NCBI GenBank assembly: GCA_016926595.1
Contig: JAFGOG010000188.1
Location: 1 to 7,044 of the forward strand
Length of the DNA: 7,044 bases
Reading direction: 5' to 3'
From: Anaerolineae bacterium
GTDB taxonomy: Bacteria; Chloroflexota; Anaerolineae; JAAYZQ01
The notes below the pieces were generated by a model. That model worked only from the letters and a program-made list of their open reading frames with translations. It was not told where the DNA came from and searched no databases. A program made the translations under genes and the position numbers. Positions within the stretch are counted from its first letter, which is position 1, and the number at the start of each line of letters is the position of its first letter. Shown here in pieces: positions 1-6,634 of this stretch.

Positions 1-985
1 AAGTCTTGATCTTGGCAGCAAAATCGTACAGGTCGAGAAAGCTTGACCCGAAATTCTGCGCTGCGCCCCGCGCGGTGTCGTATTGGTTGTGATAAAGTGG
101 CTCATAGATAATGAGGGCATATGCCAAGTCGTCCACCGCCTGGTTCAGCTCGGTATAGGCCGCGCCCAGGTCCTTGGCCGATTGGGTCTCGTCGTTGCCG
201 TACGATTCGTAATAGCGTTGGACAATGTCATAGCCCAATTCGGCTGGCGTCCAGCCCGGGTTGGCTTTTAGATCGGCCATGATGGTATCATATGGCCAGC
301 CGTCCCACGGCTCGTTGGCTTCGGACGAGACACTGACCGCCGAGCCAAAGGGCTTGATCTGGTTGTCCACCTCCCACATGGCCATCACGCATGCGTCAAA
401 GCCCACCTGGTCCAATGGCGCCGCGCCTCCGCTGGTCACAGAGTCGAGCAACTGGTACAGCTCGGCGCTGGTGATCGCATCGCCGCCGTTGGTAGTGTCC
501 CAGCAAAAGTCCTCGATCGTGCCCCCCTTGTCACCGAAACCCTCCAGCCAGCCGCCGCCGTGATTCCAAAAGATGAGGGCATAGTGGTCTGCGGGATAGT
601 TGGCCCGCGCCCAGGTAACAAAGTCGATGACCGTCTGCGGGTCGCCCATGTTGGCTTCGCCGATATCCATGACCGCCTGGTCGGGCAAGGGCTGCATACC
701 TGCGCCGACCAGGAACCGTTTAGTCGTCCGCCAATCGCCGTAACGGCTGTCATAGCCGGGGATCCGGTCGAACTGGACGACGATGTTGAGGTTTTGATCA
801 GAGCCGGCGACGGCCATCTCTAGGAAGTCGTCGATGCCGGCGCCTTCCAGGTTGTTGTCGGCGGCCATATAGACCATGAAGGTCCAACTGGCCTGCTGAG
901 GAGCACGCGCCCCCTCAGCCGGGAACGACACAGTCCAGGACACAGCCAGGACCAGGATGCCCAGCACGAGCAATCGCTTGACCAT
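1..985 (-). CDS. Clostripain-like (family C11) secreted cysteine peptidase, C-terminal end outside window
   Basis: The frame reads from an ATG at 985 to the window edge (328 residues), so the 3' end is missing. The start is fixed by AGGAGG five bases upstream and by the signal peptide it creates: MVKRLL, then a hydrophobic stretch to about residue 22, with likely cleavage near Ala28. Family C11 hallmarks follow in order: WTFMVYMAADNNLE at 34-47, FWNHGGGW at 139-146 with probable catalytic His142, and FDACVMAMWEV at 196-206 with probable nucleophile Cys199. Shortly afterwards comes SEANEPWDGWPYD, also typical of the family. C11 enzymes (clan CD, caspase-like fold) cleave after Arg or Lys and often mature by self-cleavage; that is family knowledge, not visible here. 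The gene lies 88 bp downstream of the secreted M28 gene on the same strand and probably shares its transcript. Family identity is firm. Any C-terminal accessory domains cannot be judged. Confidence 0.93.
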   Translation of the reverse strand, partial: MVKRLLVLGILVLAVSWTVSFPAEGARAPQQASWTFMVYMAADNNLEGAGIDDFLEMAVAGSDQNLNIVVQFDRIPGYDSRYGDWRTTKRFLVGAGMQPLPDQAVMDIGEANMGDPQTVIDFVTWARANYPADHYALIFWNHGGGWLEGFGDKGGTIEDFCWDTTNGGDAITSAELYQLLDSVTSGGAAPLDQVGFDACVMAMWEVDNQIKPFGSAVSVSSEANEPWDGWPYDTIMADLKANPGWTPAELGYDIVQRYYESYGNDETQSAKDLGAAYTELNQAVDDLAYALIIYEPLYHNQYDTARGAAQNFGSSFLDLYDFAAKIKT

Positions 986-990
986 TTGAT

Positions 991-996
991 CCTCCT
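991..996 (-). promoter_or_regulatory. Shine-Dalgarno of the C11 peptidase gene
   Basis: A perfect AGGAGG on the minus strand ends five bases before the ATG at 985. It settles the start of the C11 gene and suggests strong translation. It lies just downstream of the intergenic hairpins and is not part of their stems. Confidence 0.85.
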
Positions 997-1004
997 ATCT
1001 CCCC

Positions 1005-1065
1005 GTCCCCGATTGGGGACCTGGATCAAGGCTGTGGGCCAGGTCTGCGGCCTGGTCCACAGCTT
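1005..1065 (-). other. Intergenic RNA hairpins between the M28 and C11 genes, no U-tract
   Basis: Right after the M28 stop codon, the minus-strand RNA can form a long stem. Arms 1051-1065 and 1029-1043 enclose a 7-base loop, with 13 of 15 positions paired and two A/C mismatches. A second, perfect hairpin follows at 1005-1020 (six pairs, GTCCCC/GGGGAC, loop AATC). Neither is followed by a run of U, so neither is a standard rho-independent terminator. A third pairing, GACCTGG (1039-1045) with CCAGGTC (1018-1024), would use bases from both hairpins and so excludes them. Likely roles are protecting the 3' end of the M28 message or lowering the amount of C11 message relative to M28. No ligand or regulator is visible. 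Confidence 0.5.
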
Positions 1066-1073
1066 CCGACACA

Positions 1074-4028
1074 TTAGGGTGCTCTTGGCACAATCGGCAG
1101 GTAGATATAGTACTTGACCACCGGTTGGAGCACGGCGACGTCGTGCTCGACAACCTGTTCGCCACAGGCGTTCGTCGCCGTCAGCACAACTGTATAGATG
1201 TCGCTGGCCGCGTAAGTGTGGGTCACCACCACGCCGTGACCCGTCGTCCCGTCGCCAAAAGCCCAGTCGAACTCGATCGGCGCCGTGCCGCTGGCGACGC
1301 CGGTAAAGACAACCCCCTCACCGGCCAGCGGCGGGTCCGGCAGCCAGGTAAAGCCGGCATTACTCACCCCCTCGCAGGACGACGGCAGTACCACCACTGC
1401 GTGCTGCACCGTGTCGCTACCCACGCCATTCGTGGCCACCAGGGTCACGGTGTACGACCCAGTCGAAGTATATACGTAGCTGGGATCGGTTTCGGTCGAC
1501 GCGCCGACGCCGTCGCCGAAATCCCACAGGTACTCCATCTGCTGGGTGCCCGTCGTCTGGTTGGTAAAAGCCATCGGCTCACCTAGCATCACCGGGCTAT
1601 TGCTGGTGAACTCGGCCACCGGGGCCACGGCCGGCACGCAGGCCGGCCCGCCGCCGGTTAGCACGATGTCGTCCACATGCCAGCCGTCCGCGACCTGATA
1701 GGTGTCCGACGTGAAGCGGAAGCGGATGCACGCATTGGACTGCCCGTCGAGCTGTGGCAAGGAGATCTCCTCGTACATCCACGTCGTCTGATCTTCGCCA
1801 TCCCAGCTCGCGGCCTCGGTCCATGTCGAGCCGCCATTCGTCGAGTATTCAACACGGCAAAAGTCGTAGTCCGGTTCGGTGTCATAAATGTGCCAGAAGC
1901 TGAGACTCAGCCCGGCATAGTCAGCCAGATCCCACACCGGCGAAGTGAGCGAGATGTTGCGGTTGTTGCTATAGTTGCCGCCGGGGCTGTCAGTCCAGGA
2001 GTGGGTGGGGCTGTGGGATGCCTCGGTCGTGATGGCCCACGGCGATTGGGCCGTCCAGCCGACGTTGCCGTTTTCCACGTCGTCGGCGAACACGTCGCAG
2101 ATAGGCCATAAGCCAAAGTCCTGCTGCACGTCGCCGGCGACGTCGACGATCGCCGTCTGGGCCACATGCTGCGCGGCCGTCGCCTGCATCGTCCATGTGC
2201 CCTCGGCCACGGTGATGGTGTAAAAACCGGTCGCCGGATCGGTGGTGACCGGTGGGACCGGCGCGTCGAGGAACTCGACCGTCGCGGCCAGCGGCGCGTT
2301 GGTCCCCGCATCGCGGACATAGCCGCTCACGGTGTGCTCCGGCAGGGCCGTCATCTCGATATCGAGGGTAGTGACGGTGTCGGTCACGACCTCAACTCCC
2401 GTCACCGTGGCCGGCAGGTAGCCGTACGCCTCGGCGGTGACGGTGTAGGTGCCCGACAGCAGGGTCCGGGTGTAGTAGCCGGTGGCATCGGTCGTGTCCG
2501 TAAAGGTATTGCCCGCAGCGTTTTGGGCGGTGACCGTGGCCCCCTCGATCGGCGCGCCGCCGCTGGCGGCGGTCACGTGCCCGTCCAGGGTGCCGAGCCC
2601 GGTAGGGATCAGGCAGCCGGTCATGTGGGCAAAAGCACCCACCGCAGCCTTGACAAACTGGGTATAGTAGGGCATGTTCAAGTATTGCAGCTTGTCGTTG
2701 ACCGTGTGATAATAGTCGTTAAAGTCGTGGTAGTTGGGGTAATAGTCCTCGATGCCCAGGATGGCCGTGTAGCTATAGTCCCAGAACGAGGCGTGGTCAC
2801 TGGCTCCCGTGCCGTTGGCAATGATCTCGGGGATCAGGTTCAGCTCGTAGGCATCCACCACGTCGGCAAAGAGCTGAGCCAACACCAGGGTTTCGGGCAG
2901 ATCGGAATCGGCATGGAGATCGATGTCGGGTCCATACAGCTCATCCCAGGCAATCATATCAAAATTCAGGACGCCGACAATGTTCTCCCCGGCGTTGTAC
3001 GCTGCCTGAGCGTAGGCGTGACTGCCCAACAGCCCTTGCTCCTCGCCGGTCCACAGGGCAAAACGCAGGGTGCAGCCCCATTGGTACTGGGTCAGGATGT
3101 CGGCAGCCATCAGGACCGCCACCGTGCCGCTGGCATTGTCGTCGGCGCCGGGAGCGATGGGACCAGAAGGCATGTCGTCGACGTGAGCACAGATGATGAA
3201 AATGTTGTCCGGGTTCATCGACCCCAGCCGCTCGCCGATGACGTTGCGCCCAGAGTAGCCGCCAGAGCTCCAATAGTGATATTCCACGTCCAGGCCCAAG
3301 CCCTCCAGGTGTTCGTAAACGAACTGGGTGGCCTGTTGGATCGGCGCGCCGCTGGTCGTGTGACGGGTGACGATGGTGTAGGGCGCGCCGCCAATGTCCA
3401 CCGGCCACTCGCCGCTCAGGCCGCCGGTATAGTCATAGACTGTGGCCTGGTCCACCTGGTCGATCATCATCTGAATCATCGGATCGGGCGTGATGCTCGT
3501 GGGCAGGACGCCCGCGGGCGAGGAGGGCCGCAGCGGCTTGGGGTCCAAGGTCACGGCCCGGAGCTCCACGCCGAGCCCGGCCAGCCGCTCAGCGTCCTGA
3601 GGTGTAGTGCGCAGCAGCGCCTGCTCGCCGTCGCCGAGCAGCAGTTGGCCATAAGCGCTCCACTCCGGACGGGGTCGGTTGGGGGCAGGCCAGGCCAGGT
3701 AGTAGGTCGCACCGGTCATGTCGGGATCCAGGACGCGGGCCGGCAGGCCTGCGGCGTTCAGCGCCTCCAGACCGGCGGGAGCCGCCCCAGCCAGCAGATA
3801 GCTGCCCTGCTCACCCTCCAGGCGGATATAGACCGGCAGGCTGGTCTGCTCGAACAGAGCCAGGTCTTCAGGGGCGTCGACAAGCACCTGTACCAGGGCC
3901 GTTTTCTCAGGGGGTAAAGACGCGACTTGAGGCGGGGCTGCGCCGGCCATGCCGATCGGCGCAGTCAGGATGACCATTAGAACAATGACAGCGAACCACG
4001 ATAGACTGCGATGTCGCTTCATGAACAT
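1074..4028 (-). CDS. Secreted M28 zinc peptidase with CarboxypepD-like, MAM-like and two PKD domains
   Basis: The protein has 984 residues and starts at the ATG at 4028, five bases after AAGGAG; an ATG two codons later is a weaker alternative. Residues 3-30 form a signal peptide (KRHR, hydrophobic core, cleavage near AGA-AP). Residues 40-165 look like a propeptide, possibly two copies of one small unit. The M28 catalytic domain spans about 180-475. By family pattern the metal ligands are His282 (CAHVDD), bridging Asp296 (GADDNASG), Glu330 next to catalytic Glu329 (TGEEQGLLGS), Asp357 (NFDMIAW) and His441 (YYHTVND), so the dinuclear zinc site appears complete. No PA domain is inserted. Next come two carboxypeptidase-regulatory-like beta domains (about 478-558 and 565-638), a MAM/immune-inhibitor-A-like sandwich (about 645-793, ending GWHVDDIVL), and PKD domains at about 803-881 (WDFGDG) and 889-966 (WAFGDG). 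The tail is YIYLPIVPRAP. M28 members are mostly aminopeptidases; the substrate here is unknown. The gene has its own promoter and probably shares a transcript with the C11 gene. Confidence 0.93.
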   Translation of the reverse strand: MFMKRHRSLSWFAVIVLMVILTAPIGMAGAAPPQVASLPPEKTALVQVLVDAPEDLALFEQTSLPVYIRLEGEQGSYLLAGAAPAGLEALNAAGLPARVLDPDMTGATYYLAWPAPNRPRPEWSAYGQLLLGDGEQALLRTTPQDAERLAGLGVELRAVTLDPKPLRPSSPAGVLPTSITPDPMIQMMIDQVDQATVYDYTGGLSGEWPVDIGGAPYTIVTRHTTSGAPIQQATQFVYEHLEGLGLDVEYHYWSSGGYSGRNVIGERLGSMNPDNIFIICAHVDDMPSGPIAPGADDNASGTVAVLMAADILTQYQWGCTLRFALWTGEEQGLLGSHAYAQAAYNAGENIVGVLNFDMIAWDELYGPDIDLHADSDLPETLVLAQLFADVVDAYELNLIPEIIANGTGASDHASFWDYSYTAILGIEDYYPNYHDFNDYYHTVNDKLQYLNMPYYTQFVKAAVGAFAHMTGCLIPTGLGTLDGHVTAASGGAPIEGATVTAQNAAGNTFTDTTDATGYYTRTLLSGTYTVTAEAYGYLPATVTGVEVVTDTVTTLDIEMTALPEHTVSGYVRDAGTNAPLAATVEFLDAPVPPVTTDPATGFYTITVAEGTWTMQATAAQHVAQTAIVDVAGDVQQDFGLWPICDVFADDVENGNVGWTAQSPWAITTEASHSPTHSWTDSPGGNYSNNRNISLTSPVWDLADYAGLSLSFWHIYDTEPDYDFCRVEYSTNGGSTWTEAASWDGEDQTTWMYEEISLPQLDGQSNACIRFRFTSDTYQVADGWHVDDIVLTGGGPACVPAVAPVAEFTSNSPVMLGEPMAFTNQTTGTQQMEYLWDFGDGVGASTETDPSYVYTSTGSYTVTLVATNGVGSDTVQHAVVVLPSSCEGVSNAGFTWLPDPPLAGEGVVFTGVASGTAPIEFDWAFGDGTTGHGVVVTHTYAASDIYTVVLTATNACGEQVVEHDVAVLQPVVKYYIYLPIVPRAP

Positions 4029-4033
4029 CGTAT

Positions 4034-4039
4034 CTCCTT
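4034..4039 (-). promoter_or_regulatory. Shine-Dalgarno of the secreted M28 gene
   Basis: AAGGAG on the minus strand ends five bases before the ATG at 4028 and eleven before the next in-frame ATG at 4022. It favours the first ATG. Further upstream in the leader, GCCTG/CAGGC (4050-4054 with 4064-4068) could form a small 5-bp hairpin of unknown relevance. Confidence 0.75.
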
Positions 4040-4079
4040 ACGTCGATTAGCCTGCTTTGCTCACAGGCGCCAACAACGG

Positions 4080-4108
4080 ATTATAGCACAGATTAGCGGC
4101 TGTGGGAA
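4080..4108 (-). promoter_or_regulatory. Extended -10 promoter for the secreted M28 gene
   Basis: The minus strand carries a perfect TATAAT at 4085-4080 preceded by TGC, giving the extended -10 form TGCTATAAT. With a 17-base spacer the -35 hexamer would be TTCCCA (4108-4103), only three of six consensus bases, as is common when an extended -10 is present. Transcription would begin near 4073, giving a leader of about 45 bases. The -35 region abuts the T-run of the terminator of the upstream gene, so one unit ends and the next begins within about 60 bp. Assignment to a housekeeping sigma-70-type factor is inference. Confidence 0.7.
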
Positions 4109-4146
4109 AAAAAGACCTGACGGGTCTCGGAAGCCTCGTCAGATCT
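4107..4146 (-). terminator. Rho-independent terminator of the M28 lipoprotein gene
   Basis: In minus-strand RNA, AGATCTGACG (4146-4137) pairs with CGTCAGGTCT (4122-4113) over ten positions, including one U-G wobble. The stem is probably extended by GG/CC, and it is followed immediately by an unbroken run of T to 4107. This is a textbook intrinsic terminator about 60 bp after the lipoprotein stop codon. It is the second copy of a tandem hairpin repeat. Confidence 0.88.
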
Positions 4147-4192
4147 ACGTACCAGGAAAAGGCTGGCGGGCCGCGAAAGACCCACCAGATCT
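4109..4192 (-). repeat. Degenerate tandem direct repeat of two 38-base hairpin units
   Basis: The units at 4192-4155 and 4146-4109 (read on the minus strand, 46 bases apart) align without gaps at 25 of 38 positions by hand count. They share AGATCTG at the start, CTT and CG in the loop region, CCCG and CAG in the closing arm, and TTT at the end. At unit positions 8 and 27 the pair is G-C in one copy and A-U in the other, so pairing is kept although both bases changed. This suggests an old duplication of a structured element or two members of one repeat family. I cannot tell whether other copies exist in the genome. Confidence 0.6.
4155..4192 (-). terminator. First, weaker terminator-like hairpin after the lipoprotein gene
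   Basis: CTGGTGGGTC (4188-4179) pairs with GGCCCGCCAG (4172-4163) over ten positions with two U-G wobbles around a 6-base loop, followed by CCTTTTCC. The U-tract is only four bases, so it is a poor terminator alone. It precedes the strong one and has the same overall design, including an AGATCTG leading edge. Confidence 0.5.
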
Positions 4193-4206
4193 GCGCGCCG
4201 GCTGTT

Positions 4207-6555
4207 TCAACGGTTCCGAGCGTACCCTGCCAGGTTCCGCCAAAATGGCAGATTAGCCAAAGTAGGCTCTCCCGATGAGCCCAGAATACTCAAGTCGGCC
4301 AGGACAAGCACTTCTCCCCCGGCATCGCCATATCGTACCAGGGCCACTACCGTTTGCCCACCTGTCTCGGCCACTATCTCGAATTGGGCTCCCTCGACCA
4401 GGCCAAAGCGCACGCCGTTGTTCCGAGCTATGGCCAGTTGCCTGGATCCCTGCGCCAGCGGGCTCGATCCTGTAACCCGGACATTGCCAGTCGCCAGCGT
4501 TCTATCCTCAAAGGTGACCCCAAAGCGCCCGGATAGGTCGTTGGCATCAGCCGAGTCCTCGTTGGGATCGAGCACCCGGTTGTAATACTTGAGACGGTTG
4601 GCGCTGTTGGTCAGCACCAACAATCCACCGCCAGCCACATACTGCTCCAAGGCCGCAACCTCATCTGCGCTCCAGGCCTCGTCGTACAATTCGGGGCCTC
4701 CACCCGGCCCCGGGTAGTCGAGCAGCGGGAGCACGATCGCCAAGTCGGCGTCCTCGAGATCGGCGGCAGTGACCACCTGGCCGTAGGGGATCAGGTCCAC
4801 ATCAAACCCCTCCATGGACAAGGCCATGCCGAAATCGGTCAGGCCGGCCGGCGTCATGTGCACCGCTTCGGTATGGCTGCCGATCAGGACAGCGCGGCGA
4901 TCCGCCCTGGGCGTGGCGCGCAGCGACCAGGCGTCACCACGGGTATCCACCACGGCAGCCAGAGCCACGCGGGCCATCTCCTCCAAGACATCGCCCAGCA
5001 CCAGATCGACTGTGTCATATGGATCGTGGATGTGGGCTCCATAGTGCAGGCTGCCGGTCGCCTCCATCTCTTCCTCATTCATATAGATCAGGTCGGCGTT
5101 CGGCACGTCATAGCCGGCAAAAGGGCTGTTGTCGGACCAGGGTGTGTACGAGTCCGTGACCCCGACCTCCACGCCACGCTGCGCCGCAGCCTGGGACAGG
5201 AAATCGGGCCAGGCCAGGCTATCGTCGCCCAGCCGCCCGTACGACCAGCCGACCAGATCAAGCCTGGCGTCGATGCCGTCGAGGGGGTGTGACAGGCAAT
5301 CGAACTGAAGCATACCAACTGTCCGGTCCAGCAGCTCCTGGTGGGTCGAGACAAAGTGGGCGGAGCCGTACAGACCCAGCTCTTCGCTGCCGAACCAGAC
5401 CAGGTAAAGGTCTACGGCCGGCTGGAAGCGGGCCGCATCCAGGATGCGGGCTACCTCCAGCAGGATCGCCGAGCCGCTGCCGTCGTCCATCGCGCCAGGG
5501 GCGTTGGGGCTGTCGATGTGGGCGCCCAGGATCAAAGCCTGAGACGAGTCAGCGCCGGGAATGCGCGCCGCCAGGTTGCCTGACGTCGCCGGCGACGACA
5601 CGTCCGCATCCCACGTCAGGCGGGCCGCCTCGACCTGTGCCAGGTCGTCCAGGCTGTCGATGCCGGCCGGGGCCAGGTCTTCAAGGCGAGCATACAGAAC
5701 CGGAGTCGGCTCGTCGCCCCGCCGCTCCGCCCAGTTAAAGGCGGCCAGGTCGCCTACAAAAGCGCCATGGCTTTCCCCTATCTTGTTCGAATTGCGCGTG
5801 ACCAACACCACCCCGGCCGGTTCGCGGGCCAGCAGATCTGAGGCAATCGCCGTCGCCCGCTGCGGATCCATCACCGACCGGTCGACCACGGCATAATCCA
5901 CGAACGCCACCTTGCCGCGCAGGCCGGCCGCGGTCAAAGCTCCTATCTCGTCCGCCGAGTGGATCACCGCCACCGGTCCTGCCACAACCACGGGGTCGCG
6001 CTCGGCGTCGTCAAGCTCGCCGTCCGAGTCAAAGTAGAGCGCTTGGACGACGCTGTCGCGGTCGCCGCGCAGGCCGGAGGCCGGCACATCGACCTCACGA
6101 CCGCCGACCGTCAGGCGTAGCTGGCTGTCCCACAACTCGGTGGCCAGAAAGACCCGAAACTCCTGGCGCTCAACCTCCAAGCCCAGGCCCTGTAGGTAGC
6201 CGAACTCGGCCAGCCGCTCCTGCACATAGTCCAGCGCTTCCTGCTCCCCCAGGCTGCCCGAGTTGCGCCAGCCGGAGTAGGGCTGGATGGCGGTCAAGTC
6301 TTCCAGGTAAGCAAACAGGCTATCCTGAGACACCAATGTGAAAGGATCGGCACCAGGCAGAACCGCCGGATCTGTTTCGCCCGCCCCCGGTGTAGTTTCC
6401 ACTGAGGGTGGTGGGGCGACATCTGCGGGCGAAAGGGCCGTGGGCGCGGGTGGCTCTGTCGGCGCAGACGTGGTATGGTCAGCCTGTGGCCCGGTAGCGC
6501 AACCGGCCAGGATCAGCAACGCGATCACGGTCAGAAGATTGATGGACTTTTTCAT
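4207..6555 (-). CDS. Lipoprotein M28 zinc peptidase with PA-like insert and C-terminal amidotransferase-like domain
   Basis: I choose the ATG at 6555 (782 residues) because it begins a lipoprotein signal, MKKSINLLTV and on to LILAGC with lipid-modified Cys19. The frame opens upstream to a TTG at 6609, but that would bury the signal. The Shine-Dalgarno is weak (AGGG ten bases away, AGGA touching the ATG). Residues 20-68 are a Pro/Thr/Ala-rich stalk. The peptidase fold starts near 70 and is interrupted by a PA-like region (about 135-320, with VAGPVAVIHS and GKVAFVDY). Metal-site residues by family pattern are His346 (GAHIDS), Asp357 (AMDDGSG), catalytic Glu391 and ligand Glu392 (GSEELGLYGS), Asp419 (LQFDC) and His510 (HDPYDT). 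Residues about 550-782 form an extra domain resembling DUF4350/ThuA-type amidotransferase-like folds (AVLIGSHTE, DADLAIVLP, LEQYVAGGGLLVLTNS); it contains no Cys, so it is probably not a catalytic amidotransferase. The likely role is an aminopeptidase tethered outside the cytoplasmic membrane. A strong terminator follows the stop. Confidence 0.9.
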   Translation of the reverse strand: MKKSINLLTVIALLILAGCATGPQADHTTSAPTEPPAPTALSPADVAPPPSVETTPGAGETDPAVLPGADPFTLVSQDSLFAYLEDLTAIQPYSGWRNSGSLGEQEALDYVQERLAEFGYLQGLGLEVERQEFRVFLATELWDSQLRLTVGGREVDVPASGLRGDRDSVVQALYFDSDGELDDAERDPVVVAGPVAVIHSADEIGALTAAGLRGKVAFVDYAVVDRSVMDPQRATAIASDLLAREPAGVVLVTRNSNKIGESHGAFVGDLAAFNWAERRGDEPTPVLYARLEDLAPAGIDSLDDLAQVEAARLTWDADVSSPATSGNLAARIPGADSSQALILGAHIDSPNAPGAMDDGSGSAILLEVARILDAARFQPAVDLYLVWFGSEELGLYGSAHFVSTHQELLDRTVGMLQFDCLSHPLDGIDARLDLVGWSYGRLGDDSLAWPDFLSQAAAQRGVEVGVTDSYTPWSDNSPFAGYDVPNADLIYMNEEEMEATGSLHYGAHIHDPYDTVDLVLGDVLEEMARVALAAVVDTRGDAWSLRATPRADRRAVLIGSHTEAVHMTPAGLTDFGMALSMEGFDVDLIPYGQVVTAADLEDADLAIVLPLLDYPGPGGGPELYDEAWSADEVAALEQYVAGGGLLVLTNSANRLKYYNRVLDPNEDSADANDLSGRFGVTFEDRTLATGNVRVTGSSPLAQGSRQLAIARNNGVRFGLVEGAQFEIVAETGGQTVVALVRYGDAGGEVLVLADLSILGSSGEPTLANLPFWRNLAGYARNR

Positions 6556-6634
6556 TCCTAGCCGTCCCTGTGTCGTACTCAACTTGTATAATGCCACCGA
6601 AGCTTCCAACGTTCAGATCCCAATTGGCCGGTCG

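Noticed and set aside
1005..1065. Intergenic hairpins as a rho-independent terminator of the M28 gene
   Set aside because: The stems are strong but no run of U follows either one in the direction of transcription, so an intrinsic terminator is not supported.
436..1074. Open frames on the minus strand at 436-753 and 820-1074
   Set aside because: They are in different frames from the C11 peptidase, whose motifs run continuously through 1-985. Their translations are Arg/Ser/Thr/Trp-rich shadows.
2166..3917. Plus-strand open frame of 583 codons antisense to the secreted M28 gene
   Set aside because: It lies entirely opposite a protein with clear M28 and beta-domain motifs. Its translation has no recognisable domain, is rich in Val, Gly and Arg, and shows the usual bias of an antisense shadow in GC-rich DNA. 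No ribosome site was found.
4884..5896. Several short open frames on both strands within the lipoprotein gene
   Set aside because: All overlap the M28/PA coding frame, lack ribosome sites and have no recognisable motifs.
6587..6594. TATAAT on the plus strand, and its reverse as a possible -10 (CATTAT/TATACA) for the lipoprotein gene on the minus strand
   Set aside because: On the plus strand it faces no gene and lacks a -35. On the minus strand the hexamers are imperfect and the best -35 (CTGAAC, 17-base spacing) matches at only three positions. A promoter here is possible but not supported.
6556..6609. N-terminal extension of the lipoprotein to a TTG start at 6609
   Set aside because: It would place 18 residues before a clear lipoprotein signal peptide, and the ATG at 6555 gives a signal of normal length.
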